From NCBI GenBank assembly GCA_021018995.1, contig CM037588.1:81131765-81195764 (forward strand): 64,000 nt of DNA, written 5' to 3'. This DNA comes from Chloranthus sessilifolius. Taxonomy: Eukaryota; Streptophyta; Magnoliopsida; Chloranthales; Chloranthaceae. Below are positions 32,866 through 45,720 of this stretch, one piece after another. Position numbers and translations under genes: made by a program. Under the pieces are notes generated by a model. That model worked only from the letters and a program-made list of their open reading frames with translations. It was not told the origin of the DNA and ran no database searches. Numbering within the stretch: the first letter of the stretch is position 1; each line of letters opens with the position of its first letter.

Positions 32866-35244
32866 TGTAATATCTCCAAAAATTGAGCAATGAACCTCGG
32901 GATCCGTGCCTGATTGGTCGTAGGTTTACTAAGTGATGGTCAAACAATAGACTTGAGAAGGAAAGTATTATGTGATGTAGTATGAGCCTAAGCATAGTGT
33001 ATGGTGTTAGTTAAGGGTCACATACACCTGTCTCTGGTGTATGTGCTTAACACTAAAGCTGAAGAGGGTTATAAGGATTTTAATAACCTAAGAGAAGCTA
33101 TTCTCTTGTTTGGTTGGTGAGAGAAGTTAAGAGGAGAGAGAGAGAGTAAAGGGGAGTTAATGGCAAGGAGAAGTTAATGTGGCTTAATTAAAGGAAGGGT
33201 TTGAGCATGGAACGCCAAATTCGATGTGTGAAGGACCGTTGAAGCAAGAGCTGGAACCCTAGCCATTAAACCAACCAATCCATTCTTTAAGAGATTGATT
33301 TGAGGTGAGTTTTGTTAGATTTAAATGCATAAAGTTTTGATGATTAAATTCAGTCAAGTATAGTGAAAATAAAGAAAAATAGGAATGAAATGATTTGGAA
33401 GAACAACTCAAAAATGGGCTGAGTTCTGGCTAAATCGATTAATCAATTTGGAAAATTGATTAATTGATTTTTATCTGGAAGTTGAAAAGGCATAAAAGCC
33501 CAAGTTTGATTAATCGATCTTGAAATCGATTAGTCGATTTTGAATTCAATTAATCAATTTGAAAATCGACTAATCGATTGAGTACCTCCAGTGACTGGAG
33601 AAATAAGGCTTGGGGAAACTAATTAATCGATTTGAGAATTGATTAATCAATTTTTGATTTTGATTAATCAATTTGGGAATCGATTAATCAATTGTGGACT
33701 TTCGATTAATCAATTTGGGATCGATTAATCGATTTAGGGTTTCGATTAATCGATTTTAGAGATCGATTAATCAATTTTGGCAGTTTTAGTTGGCTTCTTA
33801 ATTGAACCATGAGGTTCATTGAGGGTCTCGGACCTTCTCTATTGCGTCCTTATTGATGTTGTGCATATGTTATGATGTACCATAGGTGGTACGAGCTAAG
33901 GCAAGCATGAGGAGCTGTGTGGGACCTTAATGCTTGGACAGTCAGATACTTGAGGTAGGGAAAATCTTGAACATGCACTTTGATTGCAAGAGGATGTAAG
34001 TAGTGATATAGAAATGAAATGAATCATAAAATCTCCATGTGTGTGTATGTGACAGCAAGTAAGCATATGAAAATGAGACATCCCTAGGAGATGAGAAAGT
34101 GATAAAGGCATCAGTGTGATGCGAGTAATTTAGATATCCCAGGGATGTAAGTGAGATTGTAAAGTAAGATTGAACAAAGACTGACAAGGCCTAATCGATA
34201 TAAAGTAGCACATTTACACGGTGAATAACTATATGTAAAGCACATTATATTTTTATTATTTAAGGTTTGAACAGAATAACCCACGACTGACTCGGTAGAA
34301 GACCCGTGACCGGTACGGCGGCCAATCCGTACACCGATACAACGCTCAATTCGTACACCAGTAGCACATCCCAGGGATGTTGAAATGATACTAGACCCCG
34401 TCGCCTTTAAGAAAGGGACCTGGGTAGTATTTAAAGTGTGAAATATAGATAACAACTGTCTACTTAGAGGACGATGGTGGGTATTCCATCGGGGCTCGAT
34501 GCTATATTGCTCGGGGATTACTTAAGTTGAAGATTTAAGTTTCTTTGGGCCGAATCAGTGTAATTCATGAACAGTTTCAGAATAAATGAAACATGTAAAC
34601 CATCAGTAAACTTTAATGCTTATTGTAATCATTTAAATTGTTTTCTAGCAAGTTCATAAATACATCATGCTAAGAATATCATGGAATATATGTAAGGATT
34701 TGACCTATATGTTCATTGTGTTGTTCCCTATTGAGTTAGGATGTAGCTCACCCCTTTAGACTATATGTTGTGGGTCCTTTGCTTGCAACTGCTGAGGCTT
34801 CGGGAGATGCGGATCCGGGTGATTCGGATTACGTATCCGGGGAAGAGTTAAAGCCTCCTCCCGAGGACTTCTTCTAGGAGACTTCGCTGAGTACTTTAAT
34901 AGGGAGAGTTTTGAGAGCATTTTGTATAGCTTGGTATGTCAAGCCTTTATTTTGAGAAATAATATATTTAAATGATATAATTCTTTTTAGCGAACCATCT
35001 GAGGTGATCTGTTTATCACCAATGGTTCGGATTGGTTCTCTGTTCATGCATCGGCATGAAAGTAGAAATGTCTTTTGAGTTTATGCCTAGATTAGCATAT
35101 TTATTTCCGCATCGTGCAGTTATTTGTCTTATCTTGTTTAGTTGTTGCTTGCTATACCAATGTTCCCCACAGATCTATGGGGCACGGTCTAGAGGATCGT
35201 ACTTATGGCACGGGTTTTAGGGTGCCAAAATTCAGGCTATCACA
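32866..35244 (+). mobile_element. solo LTR J, probably a chromovirus (Ty3/Gypsy)
   Basis: 2379 bp from TGTAATATCTCC to AGGCTATCACA, flanked by ATTTC duplications. There is no primer-binding site, polypurine tract or coding domain. TGTAATATC... and ...ATCACA ends and a GAGGACTTCTTCTAGG-type tail are typical of plant chromovirus LTRs (family by resemblance). A solo LTR forms by recombination between the two LTRs of a full element. Confidence 0.75.
33424..33782. repeat. AATCGATTAATC array inside solo LTR J
   Basis: Roughly twenty copies of GATTAATCGATT / AATCAATTT variants; the core AATCGATT is a palindrome. Strongly local; nothing similar lies elsewhere in J. Confidence 0.75.
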
Positions 35245-35608
35245 ATTTCCTTCCAAAAATTCCATCCCTCTTTCTTCTTCTCCCATTCTCTCCTCAACCA
35301 ATCATGGTTGGCTAAACCTCTTCAGTAGCAAGGGTGAGGTTTAGAGGTATAAATTGAGAGTTTCAAAGGCTTTGTAAGGGATTGTATGTTGCACAGATTA
35401 CAGATCTGAGTACAATACGACTGTAAGTTGTATTATTATAGTAATTATGGTTTTTAATGTTGATTCTGATCTAAATTTCACTTTTTCGTATTTGATTTCC
35501 CTGGATTAGATATCCCTGTGGATGCTTGAGCTTGTAGCCTAGCACCCACAATATCTGCAATAGCTTACCTATTCTATTCAAGATCTTTAAATTAGAACAA
35601 TCTCTAGG

Positions 35609-35640
35609 ATGATTTGTGACCATTCAAGTGGACAGATCAT
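35609..35640 (+). promoter_or_regulatory. R/U5 stem-loop, LTR C
   Basis: ATGATTTGT / ACAGATCAT arms (one T-G wobble) around GACCATTCAAGTGG; equivalent to 18149-18180 in B with an A-T pair replacing a G-C pair. Confidence 0.55.
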
Positions 35641-36165
35641 AACCTTAGAATTACTCCAGTTCTTTGATTGAGATTAGATTTTTATACCTTGCATCTGAGC
35701 TTGTAGCCAGATGAAGGATTATTGCAAATCTGTCCTATGCATTGCCTTTGATCCAATTGATTTTCAGTAAAGAGTAAAATCCCTAGATGTTGTTCTCCAC
35801 CTTTTGATTTTAATCTTTTTCTTCATTCCCTTAAATATGAGTTTCAATCAGTTCTGGATCATTTTGCTTTTGATTTTTGTAGATTTTAGTAAAGTGATAA
35901 ACCTTAAAAACCTCTCCTCTTTCTTATTTTGAATTAGTTTAAATTAGGAAAGAGTGTGTGATCTGTCATAGATATGGAGATTTACATCATTTCAAAGAAC
36001 ATTTCCCTATGGACCTACCCTGACTTACCTATTAAAACTTGCTACAACGACCTTAGTTCTTACTGGACTGGTTGCTTACCTTGATCCCATCTCTCTGTGA
36101 TTATCTATTTTATTTTGATGTTTTAACCCTTTAATAGTTGTAAGGTAAGCAAGACAACAAGTTTT

Positions 36166-36183
36166 TGGCGCCGTTGCCGGGGA
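36166..36183 (+). other. primer-binding site of C (tRNA-Asp)
   Basis: TGGCGCCGTTGCCGGGGA, identical to that of B. Confidence 0.85.
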
Positions 36184-36487
36184 TTTGTGTTTCTAGAATT
36201 GGTAGATCTAAGTTTTTCTTATTTTAGATTTTGATTTATAATTGCCTGTTTTGTGTTTGACTAATTGCTGCTGTAGTTTTTTTATAGTTTAATTTTGTGT
36301 TTTAGATCTGGATCTGTGGTTCTAAGAGGAGAATTGTGCTTTTTGGAGGAGCAAGTTGTGCTAAAGTTTGCATTTCCTAACCCTCTTTACATTTCTAGAT
36401 CTGTAATTTTTAGATCTGCAACATTAGTTGTGTGTTTTTGAAATTGCATTACTTAAATCTGTGTTGTACTATGTTTCTATTATGTGT

Positions 36488-38240
36488 ATGGTTGAGAGGA
36501 GATCTCTTAATCATGAGATAGCTCCTTTAGATCTTGAAGTTGAGAGACTTCTCAGGCCTAAGTAGCCCATACACACACCTATGATTAATTATGATAGTTC
36601 TGCAATGGGTGTGCAACCTAGGACATTAAAAGAATTCAATGCACTAGGGGTATACAATTCTCCCTTCTGCATTCAATTCTCTGCTGTCCAAGGAAACTAT
36701 GAGATTAAATATTCCATCATTCAAATGTTACCTTCATACCATGGCTTGAGCAAAGAAGACCTATACAAGCATTTTGATGAATTTCTAGGACTATGCACTA
36801 CTTTCAATATTGCGGATTTGGGGGAGGAAGCAACCAGGTTGAGACTCTTTCCTTTTTCATTTAAGGTTAGAGCCAGAACTTGGCTATCAATGCTCCCAAC
36901 CAATAGTATTCAGTTTTGAAATGACCTTCAATGTCAATTTTTGGCTAAGTTTTTCCCCATATCAAAAACAAGTCAGTGGAGAAAGAGCATAATCTCTTTT
37001 GCTCAAGCCCCAACTAAAGACTTTCACTAAGCATGGGAGAGATTTAAGGAACTCTTGAAGCAATGTCCCCATCACCAAATTCCTAAATGGCAACTTGTTT
37101 AAAGTTTATATCAAGGAATTGATCCCAAGAGCAAGGATATGGTTGATGCCTCATGTGGTGGTACATACCTCCACAAAATAGTTGATGAGGCTTGGGAGTT
37201 GTTTGATATCATTAGTGAAAACTCCATGTAAAGGGAGACCTTGTCAAGGGACTTTGAGACCCCTGTTAGATTGGTAAGAGAGAACACTATAAGAGGGAAA
37301 ATGTATGAGGTTAGTGGATACAATGATTTGGAAAGGAAGGTAGATAGCTTGACTCAAAAATTTGATAAGCACATGAGAGCAATGCAGTCACCAATGGCTG
37401 CCAAAGTAGAGGCATGTGTGATATGCCAGTCCCCAACTCACTCCCTTGAGGACTGTCCTTCTGCTGCCCAATTTTCAGACCTTGTGATGGAACATGTGAA
37501 TGTTGCCCAGTCCTTTGGACAATAGCATACTGTTGATTATCATTGGAGAAACCACCCCAACTTGAGGTGGAGACAAGATACCTTCCAAAACTAGCAGTAG
37601 CAACAACCATAATAACAATTCATGCCTTATAGGAATGTTCAGCCATACCAGCAGAATTATTTCTCAATGTCCCAATACCAACAACCCATGACCCAGCCAA
37701 TGGCTCAAGCTGTGCATCAAAGTGCACCAGCCCCAGCACTAGATCCCTCACATTTGAAGAGCAAGTTCTGGCTTCATTGCAGAATTTGGACTCTTTGTCA
37801 CAAACTGTTAACTCCCATAGCCAATGTATTAAGAAGATAGAGGACCACCTTGGTCAGCTATCAAATACTTTGACTAAGAGAGAGGAGGGAAGACTGCCTA
37901 GTTTGCCCATGAACAACCCAAGAGGGCAGTACATGGTGGGTGAGACTTCTTCCCATGAAGAAGCCAAATTTGTCACCACTTTGAGAAGTGGAAGGTTGGT
38001 TGATAACCTAGTTGGTGTTGAGACTGATGAGAAAGGTGCAACCCATGATGATATGCAGCAGGAGCAACATATAAGAAATAAGGGGGGTATTGATGTGCCC
38101 CAACAGAAAACTGAAAATAAAAAAAAATAAAAATCTGATGAGCTTGCTTAGGCCGCAAATGGGAGAGCACTCCCCCATTTTCCACTTCCCAATGCACTTC
38201 GAACACCTTCTCCTTTTGACAAGGGAAATGCTAAAGTGGA
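36488..38240 (+). pseudogene. gag region of C
   Basis: Starts MVERRSLNHEIAPLDLEVER, aligned with MFGRRT... of B and D. Later parts are YNSPFCIQF, YHGLSKEDLYKHFDEFL, the cysteine cluster CVICQSPTHSLEDCPSAAQF and a Gln/Asn-rich stretch. Broken in several places. Confidence 0.8.
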
Positions 38241-39190
38241 GGAAATGATAGAAATATTCAAACAAGTGAAGGTCAACTTGTTTTTACTTGATGCCATCAA
38301 GCAAGTTCCAGCCTATGTAAAATTTTTGAAAGAATTATGCACACACAAAAGGCAATCTAGGATACACCTATCCAAGAAGGTCTTTTGTGCTAAGAAAGTG
38401 AATCAAGTGTTATCCATTGCAACCCCAACCAAGCATCAAGACCCTGGAATTCCCACAATCCCCTGCATCATTGGGGATCATACCATTGAGAAGGCCTTGT
38501 TAGATTTGAGAGCTAGTTTAAACATACTTTCATATTCAGTTTATAAGAAGTTAGGCTTGGAAGAATTGAAGCCCACACATGTGGTGCTATAGCTAGCTGA
38601 CAGATCTGAAAGGAGGCCTGTGGGAATGATGGAAGATGCGTTAGTTGGGGTTGATAAGTTTTTCTACCTATTATTTATGAATCTTGACATGAAGCAAAGC
38701 AAGTGCACCACCTCCATTCCTGTAATTTTGGGCATGCTTTTCTTAGCAATTGCCAATGCTTATATTCAGTGTAGAACAAGAGTAATGAAGGTATCTTTTG
38801 GTAACATGAAAGTTAAATTGAATGTTTACAATGCAGCAAGTCAGCCTCACTTGGATAGTGAGGATGGCTTTTTAATTGATGTTTTGGATGAGCTTCTGGA
38901 AGAGACTATTCCCAATCTGCTACATTGTGATGATTTTTGTGATATTTTTTAGAATGTATGCAGTGAGATTGTGTATGCAGTGAGATTGTGGAAGAGAAGG
39001 CCCCCAAACCCATGGTTCAAGAGGTGAAAGCCTTAATTTCTGAAGTGGGGCCAGCAATAAAGTATCCTCCTTAGAAACCTGCCGTGTTGCCTCTTCCACC
39101 ACCATCAAAGGCGCCTTTGTTTCCTTTACTCATATGCTTACATGATGTGGACTTGACAGCTCCCTAAGACCTTGAAATATACATTTTTAG
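38241..39190 (+). pseudogene. protease region of C, first copy
   Basis: Similar throughout to the protease region of B (HKRQSRIHLSKKVF, IPTIPCIIGDHTIEKALLDL, LADRSERRPVGM). From about 38585 the sequence is present twice (see 43625). Broken. Confidence 0.8.
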
Positions 39191-40700
39191 GGGTAAATTA
39201 AAAGTTGTCAGAGATCATTTCTTCCTCTCTTACTGATGAGCAAGAGGAAGAGTTATTGTGTATTTTAAAGGAGCATAAGAGATTAATAGGTTGGACTATT
39301 AATCACTTATGCATGCATAAAATCCACTTGGAAGAGGGTTCCAAACCCTCTAGAGAAATGCAGAGAAAATTAAACCCCTACATGCAAGAAGTGTTGATGA
39401 AAGAAGTGATCAAATTATTAGATGCTAGAGTCATCTATCCTATTTCAGATTTTGAATGGATGCCACCTACTCAGATGGTCCCTAAGAAATCTAGAATAAC
39501 TATGGTGAAAATTGATTCTAATGAGCTAGTTCCAACTAGGGAAATCACAGGTTGGAGGGTGTGTATAAACTATCGAAAGCTTAATTTGAAAACCAGAAAA
39601 GACCACTTCCCTTTGCCCTTCATAGACCAGATTTTGGATAAGTTGGCAGGCAAGGCTTTCTATTATTTTCTTGATGGATATTTGGGGTATAACCAAATCC
39701 CTGTTTATCTACAAGATAAAGAAAAGATAACTTTTATATGCCCATTTAGCACCTTTGCTTATAGAAGGATGCCATTTGGATTGTGCAATGCCCTGAAACT
39801 TTTCAAAGGTGCATGTATGCTATATTTTCTGACATGATTGATTAATTTTTAGAGTCATTCTTGAATGAGTTCTCCATCTTTGGGGACAGTTTTAGCCAAT
39901 GTCTACACCATCTCAGGCTTGTGTTGCAGCGATGTGAGGAAACCAACTTGATTTTGAGTTAGGAAAAGAGCCATTTTATGGTCAATCAAAGCATTGTCCT
40001 TGGCCATGTGGTTTCCTATAGAGGCATTGAGGTAGACAAGGCTAAAATTGATCTGATTGTACATTTGGCCCCACCAAAAATTATGAAATAAGTCAGATCT
40101 TTCTTGGGGTATGCTGGTTTCTATAAGATATTCATGAAAGATTTTAACTAGATCTCGAAACCTCTTTGTCACCTGTTGTGCCAAAAGGTTCCCTTTGAAT
40201 TTAATGATGAATGTCTTATTGCTTTTGAGCTTTTGAAAGGCTATTTAACCTCTACACCTATCCCTCAAGCACCTGATTTTTCTTTGCCATTTGAGCTGAT
40301 GTGTGATGCATCAGATTTTGCTATTGGTACAGTTTTGGGACAAAGGAAGGATAAGGCACCTTGTGTGATTGCTTATGCAAGCAAAACCATGATTGATGCT
40401 CAGTTAAACTACACCACATTTGAGAAGGAATTGTTTGCAAATATTCTATACTTTGGAAAAATTCAGGTCTTACGTGTTGAGATCTAGGATAGTGGTCTTC
40501 ACTGGCCACTCAGCCCTGAAGTACCTTTTGTCAAAAAAGGAAGCTAAGCCAAGATTAATCAGGTGGATCCTCCTATTACAGGAGTTTGATCTTGAGATTA
40601 AGGACATGAAAGGGGTTGAAAATGTGGTTGCAAACTACTTATCCAGGATCTTAGTTGTTAAGTTTGATAGGTTGCCTATCAATGATTCTTTCCCTGATGA
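39191..40700 (+). pseudogene. RT and RNase H region of C, first copy
   Basis: RT motifs TGWRVCINYRKLN, KDHFPLPFIDQILDKLAGKA and PFGLCNA; RNase H part FELMCDASDFAIGTVLGQRK. Strongly decayed compared with B. Confidence 0.8.
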
Positions 40701-42026
40701 ATAGTTATTTACTATCATCACTTCTACACCTTGGTTTGCAAACATTGTGAACTATTTGGCAGTAGGTAGGATTCCCCCACATTGGAATAAAATAGACAAG
40801 GAGCTATTCTTTTCACAGATCAGGCATTACATGTGGGAGGATTCATACCTATTCAAGCATTATGCAGATCAAGTTGTGAGGAGATGTGTCCCTGAAGAGG
40901 ATTTCCACAGCATATTAACCATGTGTCATGAACAGGCTTGTGGAGGCCATTTTAGTGGCAACAAGACTACTACCTAGGTGATCCAAAGTAGATTTTATTG
41001 GCCCACTCTCTTCAAGGATGCATGGCAGCTTTGTAAAGCTTGTGAAAGATGCCAAAAAATTGAAAGTATCTCCAAAAGAAACTCCATGCCCTTACAGCCT
41101 ATACTTGTTACTGAACTCTTTGATAACTGGAGAATTAATTTTATGGGCCCCTTTCCTCCCTCAAATGGTTTCAATTTTATCGTTGTGGCAGTGGACTATG
41201 TGTCCAAATGGGTTAAAGCCAATGCCACAAGGACAAATGACTACACAGTTGTCCTCAAATTTTTAAAGGACAAGATTTTCTCTAGATTTGGCACCCCCAG
41301 AGCTATCATTAATGATGGGAGGAGTCATTTCTGTAACAGATCTTTTACTAATTTGCTAAAAAGGTACTCTGTTACACACAGGATTGCAACTCCCTACCAC
41401 CCACAGAGACCAGTGAGCAAGTTGAAATTTCTAATAGAGAGATCAAACATATCTTGGAGAAGACTGTGAGGATAGATAGAAAGGACTGGGCACAGAAACT
41501 AAATGAGACTTTGTGGGCTTATAGGACTGCCTATAAGACCCCTATTGGAATATCCCCTTTTAGGATGGTCTATGACAAGGCCTGTCACTTCCCAGTAGAG
41601 TTGGAACATATAGCCTAATGGGCCATTAAAAAAATGAATGTTAATCTAACTTCTACTTGCATGCACAGGAGGCTACAGCTATCATAGCTGGAAGAGTTAA
41701 GATTGGAAGCATACTCCCATGCTAGGATCTACAAAGAGAAAGCCAAAGCCTTCTATGACAAGCATTTATTGAGGAGGGAGTTCACTACTAGCAGCAATGT
41801 GTGGCTTTTCAATTCTAAATTGAAATTTCTCCCAGGCAAGTTGAGATCCAGATGGGAGTGACCTTACATGGTAGAACATGTATCCCCATCTGGAGCTATC
41901 GCAATCAAGGATCCAAAAGATGGTAGGATCATGAAAGTTAATGGTCAAAGGCTCAAGCTCTTTATTGAAATTGCAATAGAGCCTATGGCGACCATTCACC
42001 TTCAAGAATCTCCAAAATGTATCTAA
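40701..42026 (+). pseudogene. integrase region of C, first copy
   Basis: HEQACGGHFSGNKTT zinc region, core [17 protein letters not shown] and TPYHPQ, C-terminal block with VNGQRLKL near 41950. Broken in several places. Confidence 0.8.
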
Positions 42027-43067
42027 TTTTCAATAATGTATACTATGTATCATAACTATGGTTTTTTGTCTATTGTTGTTTTAAAATATGCCTGACAGTG
42101 TATATATTTGTTACCATTTTGCCTAGTGTTGCATTTAAAAAAAAAAAAAAAGATCATGAGTTTTTAGGAAGTAGGTTAGAAGCATAAGATAGCAACTCCA
42201 AGGCAGGAGAAATGAATGGGAGCAGAATAAAATTGACAAATCTGTGTGGGAATGGACTGGAAACTGATGAAAAAACAAATTTTGAACTGTAAAACAACCT
42301 GTTGAGAGGGTTGAATTGATGTTTGATAGGTTCTAAAGGTTCCTATTATGCATTTCGACAAGATCTGAGACCTGTCCAGAGGTTGGAGTTAATTCTCGAC
42401 AGGTTCTGAAGGTGAAAATATGATTTTCGATAGGATCTATGAACCTGTTGAGATGTTGAGCAAGAGAGTTGACAGGTTCTGATGGTTTTTGGGGACATTT
42501 TCGACAGGTTCATAGTACCTGTCGAGAGGTTCCATGTACTTCTCGAGTTGATTTTTCCTGAAGCCTTGAATTTGTCGACACGATTGAGTGAACCTCTCGA
42601 GACCTTCAACCTGCCATCTCAGATGATTTTAACTCTTCGACAGGATTGATGCAACCTCTCAAAACCTTTGCTCCAATTCTGTCGAAGCATGATTTAGGTG
42701 TTTTTAACTCTATCGACAACTCATTTCTGCCATTTGACAGCTTCTGTGTGCAAGCTTTGTCTCTTGTTTGCCGATTTCCCATTTCCTTCTTCTTCCTCTA
42801 CCTCACTAGTTCCTACTCCAATCACCTTGCCATTTTTCCAAGTACTTTAATTTTATAAGGGCTACATTTCGCACCTGATTTGAGCTAATTTGGTGCAGTG
42901 CATATCGAGTTCTGAGAAATCCTAGGGTTTCTATGGGTAAATTCTTTTCCAGCTCCACTCTGAATTTTAAGCTTTGTACTTTCATTTTCAATTGGTGTGG
43001 TAATTTGATTGGGCAAAAGAAGGCCACTAGGAATTGCTGAGAGTTAATTTTGGGGATTGCTTGTTCA
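42027..43067 (+). promoter_or_regulatory. pol-ORF3 spacer of C with LTR-type motif array
   Basis: No coding. About seventeen TCGACAGGTTC / CCTGTCGAGAGGTT motifs at 42299-42714 repeat the motif of C's own LTR U3. A TATA-like TTTATAAG follows at 42852-42859, ~210 bp before the ORF3 start at 43068. Same design as the spacers of B and E. Confidence 0.5.
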
Positions 43068-43624
43068 ATGGCTGGCCAAGAGGATACCCTTGCTAACCTT
43101 TTTAGAGCCCCTTCCAAATCTGCCCAAAAGTCCACTAGGAAATCTAGTAGGCTAGACATATAGCCCAAGGAGAACCCACCTGCTAAGAGAAAGTTTATCA
43201 TGGATAAAGCTGAGAAACCCAAGAAAGCTAAGAAAGCTAAGAAAGTAAAAATCAATGAAGGAGTTGTTGAGGATATCCCTGAACCTAACCCTATGCCTGA
43301 GCCTAACCTTGGGCCCGAACTTATCCCTGAGGCAGAATCTAACCCAGAGGTTGAACCTGAAGTCCCTGTGAACCTATCTACTCCCAATGAGTTTGTGGAT
43401 GCTTTAGGCCTGATTCCATAGACAACTTTTGACCTTCCTTATTTTTCTAAGGGGTGTGTAAGGACACATTGGATTATCTGGTGAAGGCTGGCCTGACACC
43501 CATGTTGACCCCATTGTAAGAAAATTCCTACCCTAGGCTGGTCAAGTTGTGGGATCAAAATCTTAGGAAGAAGATGAACCCAGAGTCAACTGAGCCTACA
43601 CTTGTAGTGTTAATTGACAATTGG
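43068..43624 (+). pseudogene. ORF3 fragment of C
   Basis: MAGQEDTLANLFRAPSKSAQ start, Lys-rich KPKKAKKAKKVK part, then Pro/Glu-rich repeats (PEPNPMPEPN). A stretch corresponding to B's DVPTLVIFIDD is reached before the frame is replaced abruptly by protease sequence at the duplication junction. Only the N-terminal part exists here. Confidence 0.65.
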
Positions 43625-44300
43625 GAGTGCTACAGCTAGCTGACAGATCTAAAAGGAGGCTTGTGGGAATGATAGAAGATGTGTTAGTTGGGGTTGATAT
43701 GTTTTTCTACCTAGTAGATTTTCTTATTCTTGACATGAAGCCAAGCAAGTGCACCACCTCCATTCCAGTGATTTTGGGCATGCCTTTCTTAGCCATTGCC
43801 AATGCTTGTATTCAGTGTAGAACATGAGTAATGAAGGTGTCATTTGGTAACATGAAAGTTAAATTGAATGTTTACAATGCAGCAAGTCAACCGCACTTGG
43901 ATAGTGAGGATTGCTTTCTAATTGATGTTTTGGATGAGCTTGTGGAAGAGACTATGCCCAAGCTGCTGCATTGTGATTATTTTTGTGATATTTTTGAGAA
44001 TGTATGGAGTGAGATTTTGGAAGGGAAGGCCCCCACACCCATGGTTCAAGAGGTGAAATCCTTAATTTCCAAAGTGGGGCCAGCTATAAGGTATCCTCCT
44101 TTGAAACTTGCTATGTTGCCTCTTCCACCACCATTAAAGGCACCTTTGTTTCCTTCACTCATTTGTCTATCTAATGTGGAGTTGAAACAGCTACCTAAGA
44201 CCTTGAAATATACTTTTTCGGGGGCAAACCAGAAGTTGCCAGTGATCATTTCTTCGTCTCTCACTGATGAGCAAGAGGAAGAGTTGTTGTGTATTTAAAA
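43625..44300 (+). pseudogene. protease region of C, second copy (partial)
   Basis: Begins inside the protease at LQLADRSKRR and lacks the DLGAS-containing front, which lies only in copy one. Broken. Confidence 0.8.
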
Positions 44301-45720
44301 GCAGCATAAGAGAGCAATAGGTTGGACTATTGCTAACCTTGAGGGCATCAGCCCTGCTGTATGCATGCATAAAATTCACTTGGAAGAGGGTTTCAAACCC
44401 TCTAGAGAAATACAGAGAAAATTAAACCCCTACATGCAATAAGTGGTGATGAAAGAAGTGGTCAAATTATTAGATGTTGGAGTCATCTATCCTATTTCAG
44501 ATTCTGAATAGGTGGCACCTACTCAGGTGGTTCCTAAGAAATCTAGAATAACTATGGTGAAAACTGATTCTAGTGAGCTAGTTCCAACTAGGGAAATCAC
44601 AGGTTGGAGGGTGTGTATAGACTATCGAAAGCTCAATTTGAAAACCAGAAAAGACCACTTCCCTTTGCCCTTCATAGACCAGATTTTGTATAAGTTGGCA
44701 AGGCTTTCTATTATTTTCTTGATGGATATTCGGGGTATAACAAAATCCCTGTTTATCTACAAGATCAAGAAAAGACAACTTTCATATGCCCATTTGGCAC
44801 CTTTGCTTAGAGGAGGATGCCATTTGGATTGTGCAATGCCCCTACAACTTTCCAAAGGTGCATGTATGTTATATTTTCTGACATGATTGATTAATATTTA
44901 GTCATTCTTGGATGATTTCTCTATCTTTGGGGACAGTTTTAGCAAATGTCGACACCATCTCAGGCTTGTGTTGCAGAGATGTGAGGAAACCAACTTGATT
45001 TTGAGTTAGGAAAAGAGCCATTTTATGGTCAATCAAAGCATTGTCCTTGGCCATGTGATTTCCCATAGAGGCATTGAGGTAGACAAGCCTAAAATTGATC
45101 TGATTGTACATTTGCCCCCACCAAAAATTATGAAACAAGTCAGATCTTTCTTGGGGTATGCTGGTTTCTATAAGATATTCGTGGAAGATTTTAACAAGAT
45201 CTCGAAACCTCTTTGTCACCTGTTGTGCCAAAAGGTTCCCTTTGAATTTAATGGTGAATGTCTTATTGGTTTTAAGCTTTTGAAAGGTTGTTTAACTTCT
45301 GCACCTATCCCTCAAGCACCTGATTTTTCTTTGCCATTTGAGCTGATGTGTGATGCATCAGATTTTGCTATTGGTACAATTTTGGGACAAATGAATGATA
45401 AGGCACCTTGTGTGATTGCTTATGCAAGCAAAACCATGATTGATGCTCAGTTAAACTACACCACATTTGAGAAGGAATTGTTTGAAAATATTCTATGCTT
45501 TGGAAAAATTCAGGTCTTATGTGTTGAGATCTAGGATAGTGGTCTTCACTGACCACTAAGCCCTGAAGTACCTTTTGTCGAAAAAGGATGTTAAGCCAAG
45601 ATTAATTAGATGGATCCTCCTATTACAGGAGTTTGATCTTGAGATTAAGGACAAGAAAGGGGTTGAAAATGTGGTTGCAGATAACTTATCCAGGATCCTA
45701 GCTGATGAGTGTGATAGGTT
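44301..45720 (+). pseudogene. RT and RNase H region of C, second copy
   Basis: Recognised by TGWRVCIDYRKLN, SFLGYAGFYKIF and FELMCDASDFAIGT. Broken in several places. Confidence 0.8.

Larger units (their letters stand above)
32861..35249. repeat. target-site duplication around solo LTR J
   Basis: ATTTC occurs at 32861-32865 and again at 35245-35249, directly flanking J. Confidence 0.75.
31559..36159 (+). mobile_element. 5' LTR of C, interrupted by solo LTR J
   Basis: Runs from TGTTAAGC to AAGACAACA just before the primer-binding site. Without J and its extra target copy it is about 2.2 kb. It has the GTCGAGAGG/TCGACAGG array (31930-32530), TATA (32790-32797), R/U5 stem-loop (35609-35640) and AAACTTGCTACAACG near 36035. 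Confidence 0.85.

Noticed and set aside
33424-33782. CRISPR-like or satellite array
   Set aside because: Units are short, degenerate and without spacers of constant length; it lies within an LTR of a plant element.
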